Assembly (NCBI GenBank): GCA_965228425.1 | Contig: OZ245815.1 | Location: forward strand, 5,208,001 to 5,272,000 | DNA from: JAJFJD01 sp965228425 | Lineage (GTDB): Bacteria; Pseudomonadota; Alphaproteobacteria; UBA8366 | Direction of reading: 5' to 3' | Length of the DNA stretch: 64,000 bases | Shown: in pieces, positions 25,843-35,163 of the stretch | Layout of the letters: every line of letters begins with the position of its first letter | Numbering within the stretch: the first letter of the stretch is position 1 | The notes under the pieces: model-generated | What the model saw: the letters and a program-made list of their open reading frames with translations, nothing else | Told to the model about the DNA's origin: nothing | Database searches by the model: none | Made by a program: the position numbers and the translations under genes

Positions 25843-28329
25843 ATGAGCGCCGCGCGCCATACCAGAGTCTGCCAAGCAGCAATCGGGCGAATCTTCCGGC
25901 TGTTCACTTTCGCATTGTTGCTCGCGCTGCCGATTGCCGATGCCGCGGCCCAGGATATCCAACCCACACGGCCCTTCGCCCGAACCCTCCTCGATTGGAA
26001 CCGCAGCTTGGAGCAGGTCGAGCAGTATCTTAAGCAACCGTCTTATTCCGAGGAAAAGACGAAACAGCTTCGGACGCTGCTGGTGCGGCTGCGGCAAGAA
26101 ACCGCCGCCATCGAGAAGACCGCCGAGGAAAATCTCACCGCCGCCGAGCAATTGTTGGCGACGCTTGGTGCCGAACCCGCCGACACGGAGCCTGCCGAGC
26201 CCGATTCCGTGACGTTAAAACGGGTGCAATACAACAGAGATATCGCCGACTACAAAGCCCGCGTGCAACAGGCGCAGCTCGCCCGGGCGCGTGCGAACCA
26301 ACTCGACGACCGGCTGTCGAAGGCAACGACCACCTTGTTGGTTGTCGACCTGCTGACCCGCATGCCATTGCCTTATCTGCCCAGCACCGTCGACGCCGCG
26401 ATCGACGACTACTGGCAACTTGCCGCCGAACTGGCGAATGCACCGAAGGCATGGTGGCGATCGCTGCCGCCGGAAAACCGGAAGATCGGCGGCCTTATGG
26501 TCGGCCTTGCGTTAATTGCGCTTGCGTTGGCTGCCGGCGTCCTTCTGCGGACATGGATACTGCGGCGCTTCGGCCGCGACCCGGCCATCGAAGACCCGAG
26601 TTATTCGCGGCGCTTCTTCTCCGCTTTCGCCGAATGCATCGCCCGGGGCATCGTTCCGGCTCTCTTTTTCACCGCGATCCTGTTGCGCATCCAGAGCGAC
26701 GACGCGCGGATAACCGGATACCTGCTGGATACGCTGACGGCATTTTGCGGCGCCATGATTTTCCTGTTCCTGGCGGTCGCCTTGGTACGGGCAGTGCTCG
26801 CCCCGGACATGCCGGCCTGGCAGCTCACGACGCTGAGGCGGCGGAACGCGGTCACCATCGGGCGACGCACCATCCTGGTCGTCGGCATCATCGCGGCCGA
26901 TTTCTTCATCCGCGAAAGTGCACAGCCGCTCGGCCTGTCACAGGCATTCTGGTCGGTCCAGGGTGCGCTCTTCGGCTCGGTCGAGAATCTGCTGATCCTG
27001 TTGCTGTTGCTGCGAAGCCTGTGGGAGCCGGTCGACGAAGACGGGGCGCCCGACGAAGCGCCCGCGACAACCGCCGACACCCCCGCGGAACCAAAGATCA
27101 GCCGATTCTGGGCCGGGCTCCGGATTATCATCGGTTTTGTCGCGTTTGGGGGGATCATCGCGTTTCTGGCCGGATATCCGCGCCTCGGCGATCATATCAA
27201 CGAAGCCCTGATCACCAGCGCCGCCATCGCGGCCATGCTCTTTCTGGTGCGCGGCTTGTTGCGTGAACTGGTCGGGATGGGTCTGCGGTCCGTCGTGGCC
27301 AAGCGGCACCTGGGGTTACCGCATACCACGCGCAGCACCATGAAGTTCTGGACGCGCGCGCTATTGGACGCGGCGCTTATCATCGGCGGCGGCGTCATGA
27401 TGCTGGTCGTGTGGGGCGTGCCGGCGAACGATCTGTCGCGGCTCAGCGGCAGGGCACTAACCGGTTTCGAGGTCGGCAGCGTCACCATCTCCATCACCGA
27501 TATCGTTACGTCGCTCGTGGTCTTCGCGCTCGTCCTCGGCATCACCCGGGTGCTGCAGCGGGCCTTGGCCGACCGGGTTTTGCCGGAAACCCATTTGGCG
27601 ATCGGCGTACAACACTCGCTTGCCGCCGGGTTCGGCTATGTCGGCATCATATTGGCGATCACGCTGACGCTCTCGACGCTGGGGATCGATCTGTCGAACA
27701 TCGCCCTGATCGCGGGCGCCTTGTCCGTCGGCATCGGATTCGGCCTGCAGAATGTGGTGAACAATTTCGTCTCGGGCCTGATCCTGTTGATAGAGCGGCC
27801 GATCCAGGTCGGCGATTGGGTCGTCGTCGGTGCGAACGAGGGCCGCGTCAAACGCATCAGCGTCCGGGCGACGGAGATCGAAACCTTCCAGCGCGCATCG
27901 GTCATCGTGCCGAACGCGGAACTGCTGTCGAATTCGGTCACGAACTGGACCCACAAGAACAGCATGGGCCGCGTCGATATTCCCGTCGGCGTTGCCTACG
28001 GCTCGGACACGGAGAAAGTCCGGGACATTCTGCTGGAATGCGCGAAAGAGTGCGATGAGGTGCTCGGATTCCCCGAGCCCTTCGTCCTGTTCATGGACTT
28101 CGGCAACAGCAGCCTGGATTTCGAACTACGCTGCTTCGTCGGCGAAATCATCCGCCGATTGCGGGTTGCGACCGAAATCCGCTTCATGATCGACCGCCGC
28201 TTCCGCGAGGAGGGTATCGAAATTCCGTTCCCGCAGCATGTCGTGCATATGGCGCCGGCCGCGAACACCGACCGGCCGCGCGAAGCCGATCGGGAACTCG
28301 GACCAAAGCCCGACCCGGAATCGCCCTAA
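25843..28329 (+). CDS. Large mechanosensitive channel with DUF3772 N-domain, MscS family
   Basis: 828 aa. Signal peptide (LLLALPIADAAAQD), then a DUF3772 coiled periplasmic domain (LDWNRSLEQVEQYLKQPSYSEE to about residue 170), about ten membrane helices, and the MscS module at IGFGLQNVVNNFVSGLILLIERPIQVGDWVVV near residue 640. It ends GIEIPFPQHVVHM. ATG 25843 has GAGGAG 11 nt upstream; ATG 25813 is also in frame. A second large MscS protein lies at 16946; the two share the channel domain but not the N-terminal region. Confidence 0.87.
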   Translation: MSAARHTRVCQAAIGRIFRLFTFALLLALPIADAAAQDIQPTRPFARTLLDWNRSLEQVEQYLKQPSYSEEKTKQLRTLLVRLRQETAAIEKTAEENLTAAEQLLATLGAEPADTEPAEPDSVTLKRVQYNRDIADYKARVQQAQLARARANQLDDRLSKATTTLLVVDLLTRMPLPYLPSTVDAAIDDYWQLAAELANAPKAWWRSLPPENRKIGGLMVGLALIALALAAGVLLRTWILRRFGRDPAIEDPSYSRRFFSAFAECIARGIVPALFFTAILLRIQSDDARITGYLLDTLTAFCGAMIFLFLAVALVRAVLAPDMPAWQLTTLRRRNAVTIGRRTILVVGIIAADFFIRESAQPLGLSQAFWSVQGALFGSVENLLILLLLLRSLWEPVDEDGAPDEAPATTADTPAEPKISRFWAGLRIIIGFVAFGGIIAFLAGYPRLGDHINEALITSAAIAAMLFLVRGLLRELVGMGLRSVVAKRHLGLPHTTRSTMKFWTRALLDAALIIGGGVMMLVVWGVPANDLSRLSGRALTGFEVGSVTISITDIVTSLVVFALVLGITRVLQRALADRVLPETHLAIGVQHSLAAGFGYVGIILAITLTLSTLGIDLSNIALIAGALSVGIGFGLQNVVNNFVSGLILLIERPIQVGDWVVVGANEGRVKRISVRATEIETFQRASVIVPNAELLSNSVTNWTHKNSMGRVDIPVGVAYGSDTEKVRDILLECAKECDEVLGFPEPFVLFMDFGNSSLDFELRCFVGEIIRRLRVATEIRFMIDRRFREEGIEIPFPQHVVHMAPAANTDRPREADRELGPKPDPESP

Positions 28330-28333
28330 AGGC

Positions 28334-30598
28334 CTAGGCGCATTTGGAATATCCACAGGATAAGCAGGCGTCACAACCTTCCTGTCGGATCAAACTCGCC
28401 GCCCCGCATTTCGGACATTGGCGGTGCGCGGTATCGCCCACGGCCTTCTGCAATCCGAGCGGCCCTTCGCCCTCCTCCGACCCTACCGGCATGGTGATGA
28501 AGCCGATGTCGATCATATGCCGTTCGATCACCCCGCCGATCGCGGCCAGCAGCGACGGTACATACTTGCCTTCCATCCATTGGCCGCCACGCGGGTCGAA
28601 GACTGCCTTCAGTTCCTCGACCACGAAGGAGACGTCACCGCCGCGGCGGAACACTGCACTGATCATCCGCGTCAGCGCCACCGTCCAGGCGTAATGCTCC
28701 ATGTTCTTGGAATTGATGAATACCTCGAACGGACGCCGGCGGTCGCCGTCGGCGATGTCGTTGACGGTGATGTAGATGGCATGGTCGCTATCGGGCCAGA
28801 CCAGCTTGTAGGTGCTGCCGGCCAGCGATTCCGGGCGTTCCAACGGTTGCGCCATATACACGACGCCGTCGTCGTTCTCATCCTTCGCCGCCTGGACCAC
28901 GTTGGTTTCAACCGACAGGACCGACCCGGTGACGGCGTTGGGACGATAGGTCGTGCAGCCTTTGCACCCCAGCGCATAGGCCCGGCGATACACGTCCTTG
29001 AAGGCGTCGAAGGAAATCTCCGCGGGCAGGTTGATCGTCTTCGAGATCGAGCTGTCCACATAGTCCTGCACCGCCGCCTGCATGGCGAGATGGTCTTCCG
29101 GCGCCAGCGTCTGTGCGTCGACGAAGGTCTCGGGCAATGCCGCGTCCGCGCCGTGTTTCTCGCGATACCGCGCCCACGCATAGTCGGCCACGGTGCGCTG
29201 TTCGCGCCGGCCGTCGGGGAGCAACACGCTGCGGCTGTATTCGTAGCGAAACACCGGCTCGATCCCCGACGAGACGTTGCCGGCCAGCAACGAGATCGTG
29301 CCGGTCGGCGCGATCGAGGTGACCAACGCGTTGCGGATGCCGTGTTCGGCGATTGCAGCTTGCAACGCCGGCTCGAGGGCGGCGATCGATTCACCGGCGA
29401 GATACGCATCCCGGTCGAACAACGGGAAGACGCCCTTCTCCGCCGCCAAGTCTATCGACGCGCGGTAGGCCGCACGCTGGATCGCCGCCATCCAACGGCG
29501 CGTCGCCGCCACCGCCTCGGCGCTGCCATACCGCAGGCCACACATGATCAACGCATCGGCCAGCCCCGTGACCCCAAGGCCGATACGGCGCTTGGCAATG
29601 GCTTCCCGGCGCTGCGCCTCCAACGGGAAGGCGGAGACCTCGACCACGTTGTCGAGCATGCGCACCGCCGTCGGCACCAGCCGTTCGACGGCCCCGAGAT
29701 CGAATCGCGCCTCGGCGGCAAACGGGTCGCGCACGAAGCGCGTCAGATTGAGCGATCCCAGATCGCACGCGCCGTACGGCGGCAACGGCTGCTCGCCGCA
29801 GGGGTTGGTCGCCTGGATCGTCTCGCAATAATGCAGGTTGTTCCGCCGGTTGATCCGGTCGATGAAGATCACGCCGGGCTCGGCATAGTCATAGGTCGCG
29901 TGCATGATGCGGTCCCAAAGATCGCGCGCGCCGACCGTCTTGTAGACATGGCCGTCGAAAACCAGGTCCCACGGCGCATCCGCATCGACGGCTTCCATGA
30001 AGGCATCGGTCACCAGCACCGACAAGTTGAACATGCGCAACCGGTCCGGCCGGCGTTTGGCGGAAACGAAGTCCTCGATATCCGGATGATCGCACCGCAG
30101 GGTCGCCATCATCGCGCCGCGCCGCGAGCCCGCGCTCATGATGGTGCGGCACATGGCATCCCAGACGTCCATGAAACTGAGCGGGCCGGATGCATCGGCG
30201 CCGACGCCGCGCACCGGCGCACCGGCCGGGCGCAGCGTCGAGAAGTCGTACCCGATACCGCCGCCCTGTTGCATGGTGAGCGCGGCTTCCCGCAAATGTT
30301 CGAATATGCCGCCCATATCGTCGGGGATAACGCCCATGACGAAACAATTGAACAACGTGACCGACCGGTCCGTGCCGGCGCCCGCGAGAATTCGGCCGGC
30401 GGGCAGGAACTGGAATCCGTCCATCGCCGCGCGAAATTCGCGCGCCCAACGCTCCGGGTCGGCCTCGGGCGCCGCGAGCGCATGTGCGACACGGTCCCAA
30501 CTGTCCTCGATGGATTGCTCGGCGTGCTCCCCGCCGGGCGCCCGGAAGCGGTATTTCATGTCCCAAATTTCATGGGAAATGCCGGTCAAACCTTCCAT
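28334..30598 (-). CDS. nrdJ: Adenosylcobalamin-dependent (class II) ribonucleotide reductase
   Basis: 754 aa. Reduces ribonucleotides to deoxyribonucleotides with B12. FLPAGRILAGAGTD and CFVMGVIPDDMGGIF lie in the N-terminal half of the barrel; NPCGEQPLPPYGACDLGSLNL carries the active-site Cys and Glu; SIAPTGTISLLAGNVSSGIEP follows. The C-terminus has CKGCTTYRPN, a TSCPD-like domain and a zinc ribbon (CPKCG and CLSCGYSKC). ATG 30598 is preferred to GTG 30604. A LexA-type operator lies 60 nt upstream. The gene is convergent with the MscS gene, 4 bp apart. Confidence 0.93.
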   Translation of the reverse strand: MEGLTGISHEIWDMKYRFRAPGGEHAEQSIEDSWDRVAHALAAPEADPERWAREFRAAMDGFQFLPAGRILAGAGTDRSVTLFNCFVMGVIPDDMGGIFEHLREAALTMQQGGGIGYDFSTLRPAGAPVRGVGADASGPLSFMDVWDAMCRTIMSAGSRRGAMMATLRCDHPDIEDFVSAKRRPDRLRMFNLSVLVTDAFMEAVDADAPWDLVFDGHVYKTVGARDLWDRIMHATYDYAEPGVIFIDRINRRNNLHYCETIQATNPCGEQPLPPYGACDLGSLNLTRFVRDPFAAEARFDLGAVERLVPTAVRMLDNVVEVSAFPLEAQRREAIAKRRIGLGVTGLADALIMCGLRYGSAEAVAATRRWMAAIQRAAYRASIDLAAEKGVFPLFDRDAYLAGESIAALEPALQAAIAEHGIRNALVTSIAPTGTISLLAGNVSSGIEPVFRYEYSRSVLLPDGRREQRTVADYAWARYREKHGADAALPETFVDAQTLAPEDHLAMQAAVQDYVDSSISKTINLPAEISFDAFKDVYRRAYALGCKGCTTYRPNAVTGSVLSVETNVVQAAKDENDDGVVYMAQPLERPESLAGSTYKLVWPDSDHAIYITVNDIADGDRRRPFEVFINSKNMEHYAWTVALTRMISAVFRRGGDVSFVVEELKAVFDPRGGQWMEGKYVPSLLAAIGGVIERHMIDIGFITMPVGSEEGEGPLGLQKAVGDTAHRQCPKCGAASLIRQEGCDACLSCGYSKCA

Positions 30599-30658
30599 GA
30601 CCACCGTTCCTGATTGTTCCCTGAAATCTAGTCCTGCAGGGAAGCAACGTCAAGAAAT

Positions 30659-30673
30659 GTTCGAGTTTTGTTC
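30659..30673 (-). promoter_or_regulatory. Candidate LexA (SOS) operator upstream of nrdJ
   Basis: GTTC-GAGTTTT-GTTC, an exact match to the alphaproteobacterial SOS box GTTC-N7-GTTC, located 60-75 nt before the nrdJ start in the 116-bp gap to plsC. The flanks (TGTTC, GTTCTC) fit known boxes. By chance about two such matches are expected in 64 kb of both strands, but few in gaps. Confidence 0.55.
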
Positions 30674-30714
30674 TCAATTCCGGGCCGTAATTACGGGGCG
30701 TTCGGACGGCCGGT

Positions 30715-31485
30715 CTAGGATGTCGCCTTGGCCGTCGGATCCGAAGGGTTTTCCAACTCGATGCCATACTGTGCCGCGGCCTCGGATTCGATCCTTCGAG
30801 TGGCGGGTTCGATCCGCTCTTCGAGCTGCGCCGCGAATTCACGCCGGCTCAGGCCCGGCATGATCGGCGGCAGAAATTCCAACACGATGGTGCCCGGCCG
30901 TTTCACGAACCTGCGGCGCGGCCAGAACATGCCGGAATTCAAGGCCACCGGCACCACCGGCACGTCGCATTGCCCGTACAGCGCCGCCACGCCGGGCAGG
31001 TAGGGGCGCTTCGCCCCGGGCGTGGTTCGCGTCCCCTGCGGGAAGATAATGATCTTGCGGCCCTGCGTTAACCATTCTTGAGTTTCCCGGACCATCCGCT
31101 TAAGCGCGCTTGCGCCGCCGGCCCGGTCGATCCCGATCATGCCGATGCGCCACAGGAACCATCCGAAAAAGGGAAACCAGAACAATTCGCGCTTCAAGAC
31201 ATAGGCGCAGTCTTTGAAGATCACGTTGTAGATCAGGGTGTCCCAGGCCGATTGGTGTTTGGACGCTAAGATGAACGCACCCTCGGGCAAATGCTCCTCG
31301 CCCCGTGTCTCGCACCGGATCCCGACGGTCACCTTTACGATCCACATACAGGTATTGACCCAGATCCAGCACATGAACCAGAAACCGCGCCGCGGCAAGA
31401 GCATGAGCGGCACGTAAAGCGGGCTAAGCAGCGCCGACCATCCGTAGAACAAGATGGCAAAGACAATCGAACGAACGGTATGCAT
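30715..31485 (-). CDS. plsC: 1-acyl-sn-glycerol-3-phosphate acyltransferase
   Basis: 256 aa inner-membrane enzyme that makes phosphatidic acid. The catalytic HX4D motif is KHQSAWD near residue 78, and the substrate motif FPQGTRTTPG near 148. An N-terminal hydrophobic hairpin anchors it. ATG 31485 overlaps the ydcF stop by one base (TGATG), so it is translationally coupled. Last gene of ftsE-ftsX-ydcF-plsC. Confidence 0.9.
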   Translation of the reverse strand: MHTVRSIVFAILFYGWSALLSPLYVPLMLLPRRGFWFMCWIWVNTCMWIVKVTVGIRCETRGEEHLPEGAFILASKHQSAWDTLIYNVIFKDCAYVLKRELFWFPFFGWFLWRIGMIGIDRAGGASALKRMVRETQEWLTQGRKIIIFPQGTRTTPGAKRPYLPGVAALYGQCDVPVVPVALNSGMFWPRRRFVKRPGTIVLEFLPPIMPGLSRREFAAQLEERIEPATRRIESEAAAQYGIELENPSDPTAKATS

Positions 31486-32120
31486 CAGGCCGCGATCCTC
31501 TTCATCAGGTCGATCCCCCAATGACGAACGACGGCGACGAGATATTTATTGTATTCCCCGGCGATGAGCGCGGCGGTGCCGGGCCAGCGCCACCAGGCGT
31601 CAAGCTTAACATTCGTGGGAAAAACCGGATGGGGCACGATTGTCTCCGTCGGCATCGCATGGCGGAATTCGGCCAAGCTTCGGGGCATATGGTAACTCGC
31701 CGTGACCAGGCGCATGGACCGGTATCCCTGCTCGCGCATCCAATCGGCGGTTTCGCTCGCGTTGCCCGTAGTGTGGTCGGCGCTATAGCCGAGCGTGATG
31801 CAGCAATCGAGCGCCTGCGGCGATTGGCGCGAAAGTTTGAGGAGTTGCTGCACGTCGACACCCCGGTGAACGCCGGAAACGAACAATTTCTTTGCGAATC
31901 CTTGCGCCAACAGCGCCAGTCCCTGCTCGAGCCGCAAGGTGCCGCCGGTCAGGACGACGATCGCATCGGTTTCCTCGGTCGATTTTTTCAAGGATTTCGG
32001 GATTTCAGCCGCGAACGCGAACAATCCGACCACCCAGGCCGCCAAACCGATGCAGAGGAAAGCGAGGACGAACCGGTGGCGCCGCCGGCGGGCGCGTTGT
32101 CGCCGGTGTGCCCTTACCAT
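31485..32120 (-). CDS. YdcF family (DUF218) protein
   Basis: 211 aa. A very basic N-terminus (RAHRRQRARRRRHR) precedes one membrane helix, then the DUF218 domain: AIVVLTGGTLRLEQGLALL, LFVSGVHRG, and ASETADWMREQG with VTASYHMPRSL. Family members such as SanA and ElyC affect envelope integrity. Between ftsX (40 bp upstream) and plsC. Confidence 0.85.
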   Translation of the reverse strand: MVRAHRRQRARRRRHRFVLAFLCIGLAAWVVGLFAFAAEIPKSLKKSTEETDAIVVLTGGTLRLEQGLALLAQGFAKKLFVSGVHRGVDVQQLLKLSRQSPQALDCCITLGYSADHTTGNASETADWMREQGYRSMRLVTASYHMPRSLAEFRHAMPTETIVPHPVFPTNVKLDAWWRWPGTAALIAGEYNKYLVAVVRHWGIDLMKRIAA

Positions 32121-32160
32121 TGTCCGGCCACCTTCTTCGAAAAGATGAGACGCCGACCAC

Positions 32161-33048
32161 TCACGGCATCCGCCGCAATGCGCGAATGACCGTGTGGCGC
32201 GCCGTCACCGTCGCGATCAGGCAAGCCAAGATCGGTACGACGCCCAGGGCAATCCATTCCCAAGGCGCCAGGGTCGGTGCGGGGAGCAGCGCGGCATCGA
32301 GATCGGACAGCAACTTGCCGAACCCGAGCAATGTAATCACTGCAAGAAGCCCGCCGAACAAGCTGCCCAGGAGCGACACGCGGAACGCCTGCCGCTGGAA
32401 CTGTTGCGCGACATATTGATCCGTTGCGCCGATCAGGTGCAGCACCTCGATCACGTCGCGATGGACGGCAACCCCGCTGCGCGTCGCGAATACCACCGCC
32501 GCCATCGCCGAAAACCCGATCAAGACGATCACCACGGTCGCCAGCAGTTCCAGCGTCCGCACCAATGATTCGATCTGACCGCGCCAATACTCATGGCTGT
32601 CGACCGCGACTCCCTTGATATCCTTGCTCAATTGTTTCGCGAGGGCGACCAGGTCGACGGCACCGGCTTGCTCGAGCCGGACGTCGATGACGCGCGGCAG
32701 CGGAAGATCCTGCGCGTCGAGATTCGGGCCCAACCAGGGTTCGAGCGCCGCCATCGTCGTTTCCGCCGGGACCACATTGACGATTGCGACGCCCGGAACA
32801 TTCCGCAACATTTTTGCGGCGCTTCGGATGCGATCCTCTATCTCGCCATCTTTTTCCCCGTCGATGGGCGATACCTGGACGGTGAAAGCGGCCGTCAACT
32901 CATCGTTCCAGGCCGCGGCGGCCGCGGCCAGCACCATCGCCCCGGCCAGGATCACCGCGCCCAGATAGACCATGATGCCGATGATCCACGGCAACAGGCG
33001 CGACGACGATTCCCGGGACAGCGGAAGGACGGCTTGCGAGTCGCTCAT
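32161..33048 (-). CDS. ftsX: Cell division protein FtsX
   Basis: 295 aa. One N-terminal helix (IIGIMVYLGAVILAGAMVL), an extracytoplasmic loop of about 110 residues, then three C-terminal helices with the FtsX domain (GFSAMAAVVFATRSGVAVHRDVIEVLHLIGATD). FtsEX links the divisome to cell-wall hydrolase activation. It overlaps ftsE by ATGA. Confidence 0.9.
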   Translation of the reverse strand: MSDSQAVLPLSRESSSRLLPWIIGIMVYLGAVILAGAMVLAAAAAAWNDELTAAFTVQVSPIDGEKDGEIEDRIRSAAKMLRNVPGVAIVNVVPAETTMAALEPWLGPNLDAQDLPLPRVIDVRLEQAGAVDLVALAKQLSKDIKGVAVDSHEYWRGQIESLVRTLELLATVVIVLIGFSAMAAVVFATRSGVAVHRDVIEVLHLIGATDQYVAQQFQRQAFRVSLLGSLFGGLLAVITLLGFGKLLSDLDAALLPAPTLAPWEWIALGVVPILACLIATVTARHTVIRALRRMP

Positions 33049-33722
33049 TTCTTCTCCGCGTCGCGATTCAAGACCGTCAATTCACCGTCTTCCAGATGCA
33101 TCACGGGGTGCGAGAACCGCGCGATCAGGCTCTTGTTATGCGTCGCGATGACGACCGTCGTCCCCATGCGATTGAGTTCTTCGAACAAATACAGCAGCCG
33201 CACCGCGATCGTATCGTCCACGTTGCCGGTCGGTTCGTCGGCGAGCAATAGGCTCGGATGCGCGATCACGGCGCGGGCGATCGCGATGCGTTGTTGCTGT
33301 CCGCCCGACAAGGTCGGCGGCCGCGCGTGGAGATGATCTTTCAGCCCGACCCAGGTCAGCAGTTCGGTAACGTGTTTGTTCACGACATCTTCGCGGCTGC
33401 CGGAAACGCGCAGCGGCAGCGCGACATTGTCGAAGGCCGAAAGATGCTGAATGAGCCTAAAATCCTGAAAGACAACGCCAATTCTCCGCCGCAACTCGGG
33501 CAGGTCGCGGCGCGGCACGCGGGTAACGTCCCGGCTAAACAAGGTGATGAAGCCGCGGCTCGGCCGGTGCGCCAAATACATGAGTTTGAGAAGGGACGAC
33601 TTGCCCGCCCCGCTCGGCCCGGTCACAAAATGGAACGACCCAGGCGGGAGGGTAAAGGTAACGTCGCTGAGAACTTCCGGACCGGCGCCATAGCGCATGC
33701 CTACGTTTTCGAACCGAACCAC
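33045..33722 (-). CDS. ftsE: Cell division ATP-binding protein FtsE
   Basis: 225 aa. Walker A TGPSGAGKSSLLKL near residue 38, signature LSGGQQQRIAIARA, Walker B LLLADEPTGNVDD, H-loop IATHN. The FtsE-specific start MVRFENVGMRYG is present. First gene of the ftsEX-ydcF-plsC operon; a 216-bp divergent gap separates it from the zinc-ribbon gene. Confidence 0.93.
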   Translation of the reverse strand: MVRFENVGMRYGAGPEVLSDVTFTLPPGSFHFVTGPSGAGKSSLLKLMYLAHRPSRGFITLFSRDVTRVPRRDLPELRRRIGVVFQDFRLIQHLSAFDNVALPLRVSGSREDVVNKHVTELLTWVGLKDHLHARPPTLSGGQQQRIAIARAVIAHPSLLLADEPTGNVDDTIAVRLLYLFEELNRMGTTVVIATHNKSLIARFSHPVMHLEDGELTVLNRDAEKK

Positions 33723-33938
33723 GTCTTCCGCCGAAACTTATTCGTTGAAAGGTAGCCAATCGGCGGCGGACGAACCAAGCGGCTTCTCGCCGGCTGCCCC
33801 AATCCCGCCCCGGACGGGCAAGATGGCATGCGGAACCATCCGCGTAAAGCACTGCCATCCTTGCAACGGGACTCGCGACCCCTTAGACTCCCCGACCAAT
33901 TGAGGGGTGAACACTATTAGGTCAGATTTTCCAGCGAC

Positions 33939-35138
33939 ATGATTATCTCTTGCCCGACTTGCGGCGCGAGCTTCAACGTGAAGCCAGAGGCGCTTGGGTC
34001 CGCCGGGCGAACGGTAAAATGCAGCAAATGCGCGCACCAGTGGCACGCAATGCCCGACGCAGAACCGGCCGCCGACGCGCTGGAAACTGCGCCTGTGCCG
34101 GACGCCGCACCGGAGCCGACACCGGACGAACCCGATGCCGCCGCCGAAGCGTCCATTGAGGAACCGCTCGCCGACTCTCCCGCCGAGCCCGTAACAGACC
34201 AGATTCAAGAGGACGGGCCACAAGAGGACGAGCCACAGTCGGACGAGGCCGCCGAACCCATCGGGGCAGCGAAAGACGACTTAGCCGACGAACCGCCCGC
34301 GGCCGAAGAAGCCGCGCCGGCGGAAACCGGCGCGACGGAACTGTCCGAGGACGTTTCCGATGCCGACGATTCGGCCGAGAAGGTCCTCGCCAATGCAGCG
34401 ATGGATAGTATCTTCGGCTCCGACGACGAGGCGGACGCTACCGATGACGCCGCGGATACGGCTGACGAACGCAGCACAATGACTTCTGCGGCGCCGGATA
34501 CCGAAGAGGTTCCGACCGCCTGGACCGCCGACGAAGCCGATCAAGGCGCGGCGGATGACGCGCGTGCGGACGGTTTCCCGCCCCCGCCCGGTGCGGCCGG
34601 CGAGTCCGACTCCGACGAAACGGTGGCGGCCGCGGAGGGCGGCAAGCGCCGCAGCGGCTTGATGCGGCTAATTTCACTACTGGCGCTTATTCTGCTTATT
34701 ACCGCCGTCGTCGGCGTCGGCTACTTCATGCAGTCGAAGGTCGTCATGTGGTTCCCGACAACCAGCAAGATCTATGCGATGGTCGGGTTGAAGCCGGATG
34801 TCCTGGGACAAGGCCTCCATATCGCCGACCCGAAGCCGACCAAGGAAATCGACGGCAACGACGAGGTGCTGGTCGTCAGCGGCGCCATCAAGAACACCTC
34901 CGGCAACCGGCAGACGGTACCGCTCCTGCGCGGCGCGTTGCTGGACAAGGACGGCAAGGAACTGCACATCTGGACCTTTACGGCGCAGCAGGCGTCGGTC
35001 GAGCCGGGGGAGCAGGTGACCTACCAGACGCAGTTCAAGAACCCGCCGGCGGCGGCCGAGAAACTCGACATTACCTTCACGCGGTCGGGCGACGCGCAGG
35101 CTGCCGGACGCGAAGCCGCGATGCCGGACAAAAAGTGA
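33939..35138 (+). CDS. MJ0042 zinc-ribbon / DUF3426 membrane protein
   Basis: 399 aa. An N-terminal zinc ribbon (CPTCG at residue 5, CSKCAHQW near 28), then about 190 residues of highly acidic Ala/Asp/Glu/Pro linker, a single helix (LMRLISLLALILLITAVVGVGYFM) near 245-268, and a DUF3426 domain to the end (VLVVSGAIKNTSGNRQTVPLL). The zinc ribbon is on the cytoplasmic side and DUF3426 outside. Likely a membrane-spanning regulator or adaptor; function not known. The family often sits beside ftsEX in Rhodospirillales. Confidence 0.8.
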   Translation: MIISCPTCGASFNVKPEALGSAGRTVKCSKCAHQWHAMPDAEPAADALETAPVPDAAPEPTPDEPDAAAEASIEEPLADSPAEPVTDQIQEDGPQEDEPQSDEAAEPIGAAKDDLADEPPAAEEAAPAETGATELSEDVSDADDSAEKVLANAAMDSIFGSDDEADATDDAADTADERSTMTSAAPDTEEVPTAWTADEADQGAADDARADGFPPPPGAAGESDSDETVAAAEGGKRRSGLMRLISLLALILLITAVVGVGYFMQSKVVMWFPTTSKIYAMVGLKPDVLGQGLHIADPKPTKEIDGNDEVLVVSGAIKNTSGNRQTVPLLRGALLDKDGKELHIWTFTAQQASVEPGEQVTYQTQFKNPPAAAEKLDITFTRSGDAQAAGREAAMPDKK

Positions 35139-35163
35139 CCGGCATCCGTCGACGGCATCGCGC

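Noticed and set aside
28418..30613. 731-codon open frame antisense to nrdJ
   Set aside because: Same cause; nrdJ has every catalytic motif on the minus strand.
30599..30714. Cobalamin riboswitch in front of nrdJ
   Set aside because: The 116-bp gap is too small and lacks a B12-box-like sequence.
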